A stretch of 64,000 nt of DNA from JAXMCI01 sp046349435 (GCA_046349435.1 JAXMCI010000005.1:1-64000), one strand, 5' to 3'; positions 1 through 9,654 are shown, counted from the stretch's first letter. Notes: generated by a model from the letters alone, not told the origin. Program-made: numbers and translations.

Positions 1-1
1 T

Positions 2-931
2 GCGGCGATCGGCGCCACGCTGGAGCTGCTCGGCTACAACCTGCGCACCGCCAGCATCGAGGTCCGCCGCGCGCTGCAGAAGGACCTGCCCGCCGTCTGG
101 GCCGATCCCGACCAGGTCAGCCAGGTGCTGACCAATCTGGTGGTCAATGCCCAGCAGGCGATGGCCGATCGGCCGCAGCCGCGGCGGCTGACCATCGCCA
201 CGTCGGCCGATCCGCTGGCCCGGCGGGTCCGGCTCAGCATTGCCGACAACGGCCCGGGGGTGCCGGCGGCGATCCGGGCGCGCATCTTCGAGCCGTTCTT
301 CACCACCAAGCCGGAGGGCACCGGCACCGGCATCGGGCTCTGGGTCTGCCACGACATCGTCACCTCGCACGACGGCACGATCGCCATCGAGGACGCGCCG
401 GGCGGCGGCGCCGCCTTCGTCATCGAGCTGCCGGTCGGCAGCGGCGCCAAGCCCGCCGCCCCGGCCGCCGAGGGCGCCGATGCGCCGCCGCGCGGCGCCC
501 GCCGGGTGCTGGTGATCGACGACGAGCCGGAGGTCGCGGCGACCTTGCGCGAGATCCTCGAGCCCGTCGGGCACCAAGTCGACACCGCGGACGACGGGCA
601 GGAGGCGCTGCGGCGGCTCGACAGCGGTGCCTACGACGTGGTGCTGACCGACCTCAACATGCCCGGCATGGGCGGCGTGGAGCTCTACCGCCGGCTCGAG
701 CGCGACCGGCCGCGCGTCGCCGACCGGCTGGTGATCGTGACTGGCGACACGCTCAACGACAGCCTGCGCGCCTTCCTCGAGGAAACCGGCGTGCCGTGCA
801 TCGAGAAGCCCTTCATCCCGTCGGAGGTGCGGCGGCGGGTCGCCGAGACCGCCGCGCGGGCGGCCGGCCAGCCCCGGCAACAATTGAAACAAGAACGACG
901 GGGAATGGAAATACACGCGAAGGATGGATAG
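2..931 (+). CDS. Hybrid sensor histidine kinase, C-terminal part (5' end outside window)
   Basis: The frame is open from base 2, so the sensor and most of the dimerisation domain lie upstream. What remains is the ATP-binding kinase core: N-box LVVNAQQAM, G1 box DNGPGV, and G2 box GTGTGIGLW. An alanine/proline linker follows, then a receiver domain with acidic pocket VIDDEP, phospho-acceptor Asp in LTDLNMPGMGG and the conserved Lys in EKPF. The kinase core resembles NtrB/FixL-type kinases. It would autophosphorylate and pass phosphate to its own receiver and perhaps to the stand-alone receiver that follows 167 bases later. The stimulus cannot be inferred from this fragment. Confidence 0.9.
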   Translation, partial: AAIGATLELLGYNLRTASIEVRRALQKDLPAVWADPDQVSQVLTNLVVNAQQAMADRPQPRRLTIATSADPLARRVRLSIADNGPGVPAAIRARIFEPFFTTKPEGTGTGIGLWVCHDIVTSHDGTIAIEDAPGGGAAFVIELPVGSGAKPAAPAAEGADAPPRGARRVLVIDDEPEVAATLREILEPVGHQVDTADDGQEALRRLDSGAYDVVLTDLNMPGMGGVELYRRLERDRPRVADRLVIVTGDTLNDSLRAFLEETGVPCIEKPFIPSEVRRRVAETAARAAGQPRQQLKQERRGMEIHAKDG

Positions 932-1098
932 ATGATGATCGTTCGCGTCGCCGGCCGGAGCGGATCCGGTCGGGTTGCGTCGGGCTGGAGCCGATCCGTC
1001 CATGTTCGGGGTGATGATCATGTCCGGTGCCGTGCCGCGTCGGGGCGGGAGCGTCCGGATGCGGCAGGCCTGCCGCGCCGGCGGGAGGAGCTGACGTG

Positions 1099-1500
1099 GT
1101 GACGCAGGGCACCGTCGACGCGTCGGCCCGGCCGGCGCGGGCGCTGGTGGTCGACGACGAGCGCGAGATCCGCGAGACCCTGGCGGAGATCCTCGAGCTC
1201 GACGGCTTCAGCGTCGACCTCGCCGAGAACGGCGCCCGCGCCCTCGAGCGGGCCCGCGACACCGACTACGACCTCGTGCTGAGCGACATCAACATGCCGG
1301 CGATGGACGGCATGGAGCTCTACCGCCAGCTGCGCCGGCTGCGCCCGAATCTGGCCGACAGCTTCGTCGTCCTCACCGGCAACCTGACGAGCAACGCCGT
1401 CCGGCTGTTCCTCGACGAGACCGGCCTGCCGCAGATCGGCAAGCCCTTCCGCCCCTCGGAGGTCCGCCAGGCGGCGGCCGCGCGGCGCCGCCGCGCCTGA
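1099..1500 (+). CDS. Single-domain response regulator (receiver only)
   Basis: About 133 residues consisting of one receiver domain and no output domain. It has the acidic pair DDE near residues 19-21, phospho-acceptor Asp63 in LSDINMPAMDG, the Thr in LTGN and Lys in GKPF. An ATG at 1027 in the same frame would add a low-complexity Gly/Ala tail. I prefer the GTG at 1099 (or 1096) because AGGAG lies at 1086-1090. The domain is strikingly similar to the receiver fused to the preceding kinase, so it is probably a CheY/DivK-like phosphate shuttle or sink for that kinase. No DNA-binding region is present. Confidence 0.88.
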   Translation: MTQGTVDASARPARALVVDDEREIRETLAEILELDGFSVDLAENGARALERARDTDYDLVLSDINMPAMDGMELYRQLRRLRPNLADSFVVLTGNLTSNAVRLFLDETGLPQIGKPFRPSEVRQAAAARRRRA

Positions 1501-1506
1501 AGGGTC

Positions 1507-2298
1507 TCAGCCCTCCGCCGGCGGGACGCGGCGGCGCCGCGCCCGCAGCGTGGTCAGCTCCTTGACCATGCCGTGCAGGGTGCGGATCTCCTGGTGCGTG
1601 AGATAGGCGCGCTGGAACAGGTTGCGGATGTTGCGCACCATGCTCGGCCGCTTCTCGACGTTGCGCAGGAAGCCGCATTCGTCGAGCTCGCGCTCGAGAT
1701 GGCCGAAGAAGTTCAGCAGCTCGTCCTTGGTCGCCGGCCGCGTCGCGTTGGTGACCAGCTGGGTCTCCGGCGTGGCGTCGCCCGCCTGGGACCATTCGTA
1801 GCCCACCAGCAGCACCGCCTGCGCCAGGTTGAGCGAGGAGAAGGCCGGGTTGAGCGGCACCGACAGCACGGTGTCGGCGAGCGCGATGTCGTCGTTGAGC
1901 AGGCCGGTGCGCTCCGGCCCGAAGAGCAGCCCGACCCCCTGCCCCGCCGCCGCCGCCTCGCGCATCTCGGCCGCGGCGCGGCGCGGCGTCACCACCCGCT
2001 TGATCATCTCGCGCGGCCGGGCCGTCGTCGCATAGACCCGCTCCAGGTCGGCGATCGCCGCCTCGGTGCTGTCATGCAGCGTCGCTGCCTCGAGCACGGC
2101 GTCGGCGCCCGAGGCCGAGGCCACCGCCTTGGGGTTGGGCCAGCCGTCGCGCGGCCGCACCAGCCGCAGCCGGCCGAGGCCGCAATTCAGCATCGCCCTG
2201 GCCGCCGCGCCGATGTTCTCGCCGAGCTGCGGGTCGACCAGGATGACGACCGGGCCGCCCTCCGGCGCCGCGGCGCGCGACCGGTCGGTGCCGGCCAT
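1507..2298 (-). CDS. trmJ: tRNA (cytidine/uridine-32-2'-O)-methyltransferase TrmJ
   Basis: 263 residues, the usual size for the SPOUT-class TrmJ/TrmH family. The N-terminus reads ILVDPQLGENIGAAARAM, the NIG(A)AAR signature. The knotted SAM-binding end has LLFGPERTGL and SVPLNPAFSSLNLAQAV, both typical of this family. It would 2'-O-methylate position 32 of tRNAs using S-adenosylmethionine in the cytoplasm. It is the last gene of a minus-strand run, 8 nt downstream of cimA, and converges with the receiver gene 6 nt away. The final ~30 residues are Arg-rich. TrmJ is a better fit than generic TrmH because of length and the Pro-Leu-Asn-Pro motif. Confidence 0.9.
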   Translation of the reverse strand: MAGTDRSRAAAPEGGPVVILVDPQLGENIGAAARAMLNCGLGRLRLVRPRDGWPNPKAVASASGADAVLEAATLHDSTEAAIADLERVYATTARPREMIKRVVTPRRAAAEMREAAAAGQGVGLLFGPERTGLLNDDIALADTVLSVPLNPAFSSLNLAQAVLLVGYEWSQAGDATPETQLVTNATRPATKDELLNFFGHLERELDECGFLRNVEKRPSMVRNIRNLFQRAYLTHQEIRTLHGMVKELTTLRARRRRVPPAEG

Positions 2299-2306
2299 GG
2301 CCGCGC

Positions 2307-3947
2307 TCAGCCGCCCGCCTGGCGCGACCGGGGCCCGCGGAACTCCGGCAGCGGCAGCGCCGCCACCCCGTCATGGAACAGCTTGAAGGTCAGCCCGTCA
2401 TGCAGCGCGTTGTAGGAGGCGTCGATGATGTTGGCCGACACGCCCACCGTGCGCCAGCGCTCGCGGGTGTCGTCGGCGCTCTCTATCATCACCCGGGTCA
2501 CCGCCGCGGTGCCGCTGCCCGGCGTCAGGATGCGCACCTTGTAGTCGACCAGCCGCATGTCGGCGAGCTGCGGATAGGCCGGCAGCAGCGCCTTGCGCAG
2601 GGCCGAGTCGAGCGCGTTGACCGGGCCGTTGCCGGTCGCCACGGTCATCACCGACTGGCCGCCGACCTCGACCGAGACGGTCGCCTCCGACTCGGTGATG
2701 AGCTCGCCGCGGGCACTCCAGCGGCGGTCGTCCATGACGCGGAAGCGGTTCAGCCGGAAGAACTCGGGCACCCGGCCGAGCGCGCGCCGCGCCAGCAGCT
2801 CGAAGCTCGCCTCCGCCCCGTCATAGGCGTAGCCCTCATATTCCCGGGTCTTGACCGTGTCGACCAGGGCCGGCAGCCGCGGGTCGTCGCCGGCGACGTC
2901 GAGGCCGATCTCGCGGAAGCGCGCCACTATGTTCGACCGGCCGGACTGGTCGGAGACGACGATGTGCCGGGCGTTGCCGACCAGCGCCGGATCGACGTGC
3001 TCGTAGGTGCGCGGGTCCTTCTCCACCGCCGAGACGTGCAGCCCGCCCTTGTGGGCGAAGGCCGACTCCCCGACATAGGCGGCGCCGGCCCGCGGCAGGC
3101 GGTTGAGCCGCTCGTCGAGCGTCCGCGACAGGTGGGTCAGCTGGCGCAGGTCCTCCGGCCGGATGCCGAGGCGGAAGTCGGTCTTCAGCATCAGGCTCGG
3201 GATCAGCGAGACGAGGTTGGCGTTGCCGCAGCGCTCGCCCAGCCCGTTCAGCGTGCCCTGCACCTGCCGCGCGCCGGCCTGCAGCGCCGCCAGGCTGTTG
3301 GCGACGGCGTTCTCGGTGTCGTTGTGGGCGTGGATGCCGAGGCGCGATCCCGGGACGATCTCCGCGACCTTGCCGACGATGCGCTCGACCTCGTGCGGCA
3401 GCGTCCCGCCGTTGGTGTCGCAGAGCACGATCCAGCGCGCCCCGGCGCGCTCCGCCTCGCGCACGCAGTCGAGCGCGTAGCCGGGATTGGCCTTGTAGCC
3501 GTCGAAGAAGTGCTCGGCGTCGAACATCGTCTCGCGGCCGCGCGAGCGGGCGTGCGCGAGGCTCTCGCCGATCATCGCCAGGTTCTCGCTGCGCTCGATG
3601 CCGAGCGCGACGTCGACATGGAAGTCCCAGGCCTTGCCGACGATCACCACGGCGGCCGCGGGATTGCCGAGCAGCCCGGCCAGGCCGGGATCGTTGGCGG
3701 CGCTGCGCCCCGGCCGCCGCGTCATGCCGAAGGCGGCGAGCTTGGCGCGCCTGAAAGCGGGCGGCTGGGCGAAGAAGGCGTCGTCGGTCGGGTTGGCGCC
3801 GGGCCATCCGCCTTCGACATAGTCGATGCCGAAGGCATCGAGCGCCTCGGCGATCGCCAGCTTGTCGGCGACGCTGAAATCGACGCCCTGCATCTGGGCG
3901 CCGTCGCGCAGCGTGCTGTCGAACAGATAGACGCGCCGATCGTCCAT
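2307..3947 (-). CDS. cimA: (R)-citramalate synthase (LeuA-like)
   Basis: 546 residues. The N-terminal HMGL-like TIM barrel starts with FDSTLRDGAQ and contains GIHAHNDTENAVANSLAA and GLGERCGNANL, the metal- and substrate-binding motifs. The C-terminal ~140 residues form a LeuA-type allosteric domain. Length and the DGAQMQGV start fit the CimA subfamily (condensation of acetyl-CoA with pyruvate to citramalate, a threonine-independent route to isoleucine) rather than true 2-isopropylmalate synthase. It lies between cysS (84 nt upstream) and trmJ in the same direction. Subfamily assignment is from remembered sequence features and deserves an alignment check. Confidence 0.88.
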   Translation of the reverse strand: MDDRRVYLFDSTLRDGAQMQGVDFSVADKLAIAEALDAFGIDYVEGGWPGANPTDDAFFAQPPAFRRAKLAAFGMTRRPGRSAANDPGLAGLLGNPAAAVVIVGKAWDFHVDVALGIERSENLAMIGESLAHARSRGRETMFDAEHFFDGYKANPGYALDCVREAERAGARWIVLCDTNGGTLPHEVERIVGKVAEIVPGSRLGIHAHNDTENAVANSLAALQAGARQVQGTLNGLGERCGNANLVSLIPSLMLKTDFRLGIRPEDLRQLTHLSRTLDERLNRLPRAGAAYVGESAFAHKGGLHVSAVEKDPRTYEHVDPALVGNARHIVVSDQSGRSNIVARFREIGLDVAGDDPRLPALVDTVKTREYEGYAYDGAEASFELLARRALGRVPEFFRLNRFRVMDDRRWSARGELITESEATVSVEVGGQSVMTVATGNGPVNALDSALRKALLPAYPQLADMRLVDYKVRILTPGSGTAAVTRVMIESADDTRERWRTVGVSANIIDASYNALHDGLTFKLFHDGVAALPLPEFRGPRSRQAGG

Positions 3948-4031
3948 GACCCACTCCGGCTGACGGGGCGGCCTTTCTGCACCCCGCCGGCCGCCGCCGT
4001 CAACCCGACCGGGGCCGGCGCAGGCCGGCGC

Positions 4032-5408
4032 CTACCCCTCCCGACGCCAGCTGGTGCCCTTCGGCCCGTCCTCGAGCAGCACGCCGCGCCCGGCGAGCTC
4101 GGCGCGGATGCGGTCTGCCTCGGCGAAGTCGCGTGACTTGCGGGCGGCCAGGCGGGCGGCGATGCGCTCCTCGATCCAGGCCCTGTCCGCGCCCTCGCCG
4201 TGCAGCCACCGCGCGGGATCCTGCTGCAACAGCCCGAGCAGCGCGCCGCCGGCCAGCAGCGCTGCCTTGGCGCGGCCGCGCGCCCCGGCATCCTCCGCCT
4301 TGTTGAGCGCGCCCGCCGCCTCGTGCAGCTCGGCCAGTGCCAGCGGCGTGTTGAGGTCGTCCTCCAGCGCGGCGAGCAGCGCCGGCGGCGGCGCGCCCGG
4401 CTCGGCCGGCACCGCCGCCACCTTGGCCAGCGCACCGTAGAAGCGGTCGAGCTGGCCCTTGGCCTCGGTGATGCCGGCCCGGGTGATGTCGAGCGGCTGG
4501 CGGTAATGCGCGGAGAGCAGCGCCAGGCGGATCGCCTCGCCGCGGAAGCCCTCCTCGAGCAGCTGGCGCACGGTGAAGAAGTTGCCGAGCGACTTCGACA
4601 TCTTCTCGCCGTTGACCTGGACGAAGCCGTTATGCAGCCAGACGCGCGCCAGCGGCGCGCCGCCATGGGCGCAGCGGCTCTGCGCGATCTCGTTCTCGTG
4701 GTGGGGGAAGATCAGGTCGAGGCCGCCGCCATGGATGTCGAAGGTCTCGCCGAGCAGCATCTCGCCCATCGCCGAGCACTCGATGTGCCAGCCCGGCCGG
4801 CCGCGGCCCCACGGGCTGTCCCAGCCCGGCTGGTCGGCGGCGCTCGGCTTCCACAGCACGAAGTCGGCGGGGTGGCGCTTGTAGGGCGCCACCTCGACCC
4901 GGGCACCGGCGATCATCTCGTCGAGCGAGCGGCCGGAGAGCCGGCCGTATTCCGGCATCTTCGGGATGTTGAACAGCACGTGCCCGTCGGCCTCGTAGGC
5001 GAACTCGCCGTCGATCAGCTGGCCGATCATGGCGATCATGTCCTCGACGTACTCGGTCGCCCGCGGCTCATGGCTCGGCGGCAGCGCCTGGAGGGCCGCC
5101 ATGTCGGCCTGGTAGGCGGCCGTGGTGCGCTGGGTGATGGCGCCGATCGGCTCGCCCGAGGCCGCGGCCGCGGCGATGATCTTGTCGTCGATGTCGGTGA
5201 TGTTGCGGACGTAGACGACGTGGTCGGCGCCGTAGGTCGCGCGCAGCAGCCGGAACAGCGTGTCGAACACCACCACCGGCCGGGCATTGCCGATATGGGC
5301 GAAGTCGTAGACCGTCGGGCCGCACACATACATCCGCACGCGCGCGGCATCGAGCGGCTGGAAGGCCTCCTTGCGGCGGGTGAGCGTGTTGGTCAGCTGC
5401 AGCGGCAC
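4032..5408 (-). CDS. cysS: Cysteinyl-tRNA synthetase
   Basis: 458 residues from the GTG at 5408 (VPLQLTNTLTRRKEAF), matching the normal start of CysRS. The open frame continues far upstream because it merges with the frameshifted gltX, so the longest ORF here is artefactual. Class I motifs are clear: HIGN (HIGH signature) after CGPTVYDFA, zinc ligands including Cys in MYVCGPTVY and in WHIECSAM, a GGGLDLIFPHHENE block, and KMSKSLGN. It charges tRNA-Cys in the cytoplasm. It is 74 nt downstream of gltX and upstream of cimA. Confidence 0.95.
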   Translation of the reverse strand: MPLQLTNTLTRRKEAFQPLDAARVRMYVCGPTVYDFAHIGNARPVVVFDTLFRLLRATYGADHVVYVRNITDIDDKIIAAAAASGEPIGAITQRTTAAYQADMAALQALPPSHEPRATEYVEDMIAMIGQLIDGEFAYEADGHVLFNIPKMPEYGRLSGRSLDEMIAGARVEVAPYKRHPADFVLWKPSAADQPGWDSPWGRGRPGWHIECSAMGEMLLGETFDIHGGGLDLIFPHHENEIAQSRCAHGGAPLARVWLHNGFVQVNGEKMSKSLGNFFTVRQLLEEGFRGEAIRLALLSAHYRQPLDITRAGITEAKGQLDRFYGALAKVAAVPAEPGAPPPALLAALEDDLNTPLALAELHEAAGALNKAEDAGARGRAKAALLAGGALLGLLQQDPARWLHGEGADRAWIEERIAARLAARKSRDFAEADRIRAELAGRGVLLEDGPKGTSWRREG

Positions 5409-5482
5409 GGGACGACGGCTTCCGACGGGTTGCGGGGCCTTCCCGAATACACCATCGCCGCGCCCCTGCGCCAGCGGCCTTC

Positions 5483-6824
5483 CTAGATCGCCGCCGCGGC
5501 CTCCAGCCGGGCCAGCGCCCGTGCGCGGCCGATCAGCGGCAGCAGCGCCTTCATCTCCGGCCCCTGCTCGCGGCCGGTGAGCGCGAGGCGCAGCGGGTGG
5601 AAGAGCGCCCGCCCCTTGCGGCCGGTGGCGGCGCCCGCCGCCCTGGTCCAGGCGGGCCAGGTGGCGGCATCCCAGGGCTCCGGCGGCAGCAGCCCTGCCG
5701 CCGCGCGCAGCAGCTCGGGATCCTCGCCCGACGGCGCGATGGTGCCGCGGGTCACCGCCAGCCAGCCGGCGAGGTCGTCGAGCCGGCCGAGGTTGCCGCG
5801 CACCGCCAGCCACAGCGGCTCGTCGACCGCCGCCAGGCCGCGCTCGGCCAGCCGCGGCGCCACCGCCGCATGGGAGAGACCGTGCAGCAGGCGGGCATTG
5901 AGGTGTCCCAGCTCGGTCGGGTCGAAGCGCGGCGAACCGTGGCCGTAGCGGCCGAGGTCGAAGGTCGCGGCGAGGGCCGCGAGATCGGCGACCGGCTCCA
6001 TCGGCTCGCCGGTGCCGAGCCGCGCCAGGCAGGCATCGATCGCCAGCGGCTCCAGCCCGCTCTCGCGCAGCTCGGCGACCGAGAGCGCGCCGGTCCGCTT
6101 CGACAGCCCCTCGCCGGACGCGTCGACCAGCAGCGGCAGGTGGGCGAAATGCGGCGGCACCGCGCCCAGCGCCAGGAAGAGCTGGATCTGCGCCGCGGTG
6201 TTGGTGACGTGGTCGTTGCCGCGGACGACGTGGCTGATCCCGAGCTCGATGTCGTCGACCACCGAGGTCAGGCTGTAGAGCCAGCTGCCATCGGCCCGCA
6301 CCAGCACCGGATCGCTCTGGCTGCTCTCGTCGATGTGCTGCGGCCCGCGCACCAGGTCGTCCCAGGCGACGTCCTCGTGCGCCAGCAGGAAGCGCCAGTG
6401 CGGCCGCCGCCCTCGGCCTCCAGCCGGGCGCGGTCGCCGGGCCGAGCGCCAGCGCGGCGCGGTCATAGACCGGCGCCTGGCCGCGCTGCAGCTGGCTCTT
6501 GCGCCGGAGGGCCAGCTCCTCCGGCGTCTCGTAGCAGGGATAGAGCCGGCCCGACGCGCGCAGCCGGTCGGCCGCCGCGTCGTACCGGGCTGAGCGGTCG
6601 GACTGACGGTGGCGCTCGTCCCAGGCGAGCCCCAGCCAGGCGAGGTCCTGCTCGATGCCGGCGGCATAGGCCTCCGTCGAGCGCTCCCGGTCGGTGTCGT
6701 CCAGCCGCAGCAGGAAGGCGCCGCCATGGCGCCGGGCGAACAGCCAGTTGGCCAGCGCCACGAAGACGTTGCCGACATGGAGCCGCCCGGTCGGGCTCGG
6801 CGCGAAACGGACTCGGGGGGTCAT
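5483..6824 (-). pseudogene. gltX: Glutamyl-tRNA synthetase, GltX2 type, with two frameshifts
   Basis: Starts at the ATG at 6824 with MTPRVRFAPSPTGRLHVGN (HIGH signature HVGN), and the second half carries the class I SKRTG loop (KMSKS equivalent). The reading frame breaks twice: the expected LGP-DRARLEAEG stretch needs one extra base near 6432-6443, and EG-RRPHWRFLL needs another near 6401-6414. Both fall in runs of G and C. Repaired, it would encode about 447 residues, the size of the shorter GltX2 enzyme many alphaproteobacteria carry beside GltX1. Everything outside the ~30-nt break is well conserved, so sequencing or assembly error is more likely than true decay. Confidence 0.85.
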
Positions 6825-6843
6825 GGCAAGGCGCCGCGCGGGC

Positions 6844-8025
6844 TCAGCCCTCCGCGGGCGGCCGGCGCAGCAGGAACTCGCGGCCGACCTTGACCCGCGG
6901 CTCGCCGTCATAGGCGATGATGTCGGCGGTCGCGTAGGTCTCGGTCCAGCGCTGCGGCAGGTAGGAACCGGTTCCGATGACGTCGATCGGCGCGGCGGCC
7001 TCGGCCATCAGCCGGCACTTGGCCGGATCGAAGCCCGAGGAGGCGACGATGCGCACCGCCGCGAAGCCGGCGGCGTCGAGCGCGTCGCGCAGGTGGAAGA
7101 TGGCGGCGGCCGAGACGCCGGCGCCGACCAGGTAGCGCAGCTCCGACTCGTTGCGATAGCCGCGGATGGCGCGCGGCGCGTGCCGCTCCAGCACGGCGTA
7201 GGAGGCGGGCGGGTCGAGCCCCTCGACGAAGCGGCCGCCGGGGGTGTCGACCCGGACCGAGAGCCGGCCGGCCGCGGCGAGATCGGGGAAGCGGCGGCAG
7301 ACCGCCAGCGAGTCCGAGACCTCGCGCCCGAAATAGTCGACCAGCACGGTCATCTCGTCGTCCGGGAAGGTCTCGCGGAACATCTCGGCGGCGCGCACCG
7401 TCGAGCCGGCATAGCCGATCAGCGCGTGCGGCATGGTGCCCTTGCCGTCCGTCTGCCCGAAGTAGTGGGCGGTCGCGCCCGTGGCGTTGGCGACGAAGCC
7501 GCGGGCGCCGACCTTGCGCCGCGCCCGGGCCGAGCCGACGCTGGCCGCATAGGCCATCAGCTCGGCCATCTCCGTTCCCGCGCAGTGGCGGGCGTCCATG
7601 GCGAGGAACGCGACCTTGGGCAGGTCGGCGCACATGGTGTAGGCGTTGAAGGCGGCGACGCAGGCCGGCCCCAGCTTCTGCAGCAGGATGGTCTCGAGAT
7701 CGACCAGCTGGCTGAACGGGCCGGTGATGTACAGCATCGGCTCGCCGGCGCCGACCCACTTGCCTTCCTCGTAGTTGAGCTCGATCCGGATCTCGGCGCC
7801 GCGCGCCGCGGCGACGCCGCGCAGCCACTCGACGGCCAGCCGCGGCGCGGCGATCACCGGCCGCCGCATGAACACGGCATAGGTGACGCGGCTCTCGCCG
7901 AAGCGCAGCACCGCCTGCTTGGTGCGCAGGAAGTAGTGGTCGGTCCAGGCGGCGACCTCGTCCGGGGCCGGGTGCAGCGCCGGATCCGACGCCGCCGCGC
8001 CACGGCCGACCACCGGGTCGTTCAC
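6844..8025 (-). CDS. pncB: Nicotinate phosphoribosyltransferase
   Basis: 393 residues. It shows the NAPRT family layout: an N-terminal DHYFLRTKQAV stretch, a central GFVANATGATAHYFGQ block and a phosphate-binding end with VIGTGSYLPQ. It would convert nicotinate and PRPP to nicotinate mononucleotide in the Preiss-Handler NAD salvage pathway. It sits 10 nt downstream of the DAHP synthase gene and 19 nt upstream of gltX, all co-directional, so the run is probably co-transcribed. The symbol reflects the family; this is the short form rather than the E. coli-length PncB. Confidence 0.87.
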   Translation of the reverse strand: MNDPVVGRGAAASDPALHPAPDEVAAWTDHYFLRTKQAVLRFGESRVTYAVFMRRPVIAAPRLAVEWLRGVAAARGAEIRIELNYEEGKWVGAGEPMLYITGPFSQLVDLETILLQKLGPACVAAFNAYTMCADLPKVAFLAMDARHCAGTEMAELMAYAASVGSARARRKVGARGFVANATGATAHYFGQTDGKGTMPHALIGYAGSTVRAAEMFRETFPDDEMTVLVDYFGREVSDSLAVCRRFPDLAAAGRLSVRVDTPGGRFVEGLDPPASYAVLERHAPRAIRGYRNESELRYLVGAGVSAAAIFHLRDALDAAGFAAVRIVASSGFDPAKCRLMAEAAAPIDVIGTGSYLPQRWTETYATADIIAYDGEPRVKVGREFLLRRPPAEG

Positions 8026-8035
8026 CGCCGGGCGC

Positions 8036-9424
8036 CTAGGACGCGGCGGCGATGCGCCGCCCCGAGGCCTGGCGGTGGGCCTTCAGCTCCTCGGCGATCA
8101 GGAAGGCGAGCTCGAGCGCCTGGCTGGCATTGAGCCGGGGATCGCAATAGGTGTGGTAGCGGTCGGCCAGCGCCTGCTCGGTGATCGCCTGCGCCCCGCC
8201 CAGGCACTCCGTCACGTCCTGCCCGGTCATCTCGAAATGGACGCCGCCGGCGTGGGTGCCCTCGGCGCGGTGCACGGCGAAGAAGCTGCGCACCTCGGAG
8301 AGGATGCGGTCGAACGGCCGCGTCTTGTAGCCGGTCGAGGACTTCACGGTGTTGCCGTGCATCGGGTCGCAGGACCAGACGACGCGCGCCCCGGCGCGGC
8401 GCACCGCGCGGATCAGCGGCGGCAGCTTCTGCTCGACCTTGTCGTAGCCCATGCGGGCGATCAGCGTCAGACGGCCCGGCAGGTTGCCGGGGTTGAGCCG
8501 CTCGATCAGCCGGAGCAGATCGTCGGGATCGATGCTCGGCCCGCACTTCAGGCCGATCGGGTTCTCCACCCCGCGCATGAACTCGACATGGGCGCCGTCG
8601 AGCTGCCGGGTGCGGTCGCCGATCCACAGGAAGTGCGCGGAGCAGGCATAGTAGCGGCCGGTCAGGCTGTCGACCCGGGTCAGCGCCTGCTCGAAGGGCA
8701 GCAGCAGCGCCTCGTGGCTGGTGAAGAACTCGGTCTCGCGGATCTGCGGCGCGGTCTCGGCGGTCAAGCCGCAGGCGGCCATGAACTCCAGCGTCTCGCT
8801 GAGGCGGTCGGCCAGCGCGGCATAGCGCTCGCCCTGGGCGCTGTCGGCGACGAAGTCGAGCGTCCAGCGATGCACCTTGTGCAGGTCGGCGAAGCCGCCC
8901 TGGGCGAAGGCGCGCAGCAGGTTGAGGGTCGCGGCGGCCTGGTTGTAGCCCTGGATCAGCCGCTCCGGGTCGGGCTTGCGCGCCTCGGCGGTGAACTCGA
9001 TGGCGTTGACGATGTCGCCGCGATAGCTCGGCAGCTCGACGCCGCCCACCGCCTCGGTCGGCGCCGAGCGCGGCTTGGCGAACTGGCCGGCCATGCGGCC
9101 GACCTTGACCACCGGGCAGGCCGCGCCGAAGGTCAGCACGACCGCCATCTGCAGCAGCACCCGGAAGGTGTCGCGGATGTTGTCGGCGCGGAAGTCGGCG
9201 AAGCTCTCGGCGCAGTCGCCGCCCTGCAGCAGGAAGGCCTTGCCGTCGGCGACCTCTCCCAGCGCCTCGGCCAGCCGCCGCGCCTCGCCGGCGAAGACCA
9301 GCGGCGGGTAGCCGCGCAGCCTGGCCTCGGCGGCCGCCAGCCGCTCAGCATCGGGATAGTCGGGCGCCTGGCTGATCGGCCGGGATCGCCAGGAATCGGG
9401 GGCCCACTTGCTGCTCATGGCCAA
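8036..9424 (-). CDS. Class II 3-deoxy-7-phosphoheptulonate (DAHP) synthase
   Basis: 462 residues, the standard length of plant-like class II DAHP synthases. Motifs include LQGGDCAESF near residue 70, VVKVGRMAGQFAKPRS, and KSSTGYKTRPFD plus GGVHFEMTGQDVTECLGG in the second half. It condenses phosphoenolpyruvate and erythrose-4-phosphate, the first step of the shikimate pathway. Two in-frame ATGs lie 6 nt apart (9424 and 9418), and either could be used. It is the first gene of the minus-strand housekeeping run. The 230-bp gap upstream, shared with the S8 peptidase terminus, should hold its promoter, but I cannot point to clear boxes. Confidence 0.94.
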   Translation of the reverse strand: MAMSSKWAPDSWRSRPISQAPDYPDAERLAAAEARLRGYPPLVFAGEARRLAEALGEVADGKAFLLQGGDCAESFADFRADNIRDTFRVLLQMAVVLTFGAACPVVKVGRMAGQFAKPRSAPTEAVGGVELPSYRGDIVNAIEFTAEARKPDPERLIQGYNQAAATLNLLRAFAQGGFADLHKVHRWTLDFVADSAQGERYAALADRLSETLEFMAACGLTAETAPQIRETEFFTSHEALLLPFEQALTRVDSLTGRYYACSAHFLWIGDRTRQLDGAHVEFMRGVENPIGLKCGPSIDPDDLLRLIERLNPGNLPGRLTLIARMGYDKVEQKLPPLIRAVRRAGARVVWSCDPMHGNTVKSSTGYKTRPFDRILSEVRSFFAVHRAEGTHAGGVHFEMTGQDVTECLGGAQAITEQALADRYHTYCDPRLNASQALELAFLIAEELKAHRQASGRRIAAAS

Positions 9425-9654
9425 GGTCCGTCGCTCACCGCTCGAGGGAAACCGCGAGGATATACGACGCGCGAGGCTACCGAATCAACAAAGCGGCGGA
9501 TCGGTCTCGTGCGGCCCGGCCATTTCCGGGCACCGCCGGCGCCGGCCGGCGGCAGGGCGAGGCGGAGCGGCCAGGCCGGCCGGGGCCAGCCGATCGGACC
9601 GCGGGAGCGGCCCGCAGGCGCGGCACCGCCCGCCCCCGCAGTCTGGTCGAGGCG

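Noticed and set aside
4032..6911. A single 959-residue CysS-GltX fusion protein
   Set aside because: The fusion exists only because of the gltX frameshifts; the middle ~300 residues are out-of-frame junk and CysS has its own GTG start at 5408.
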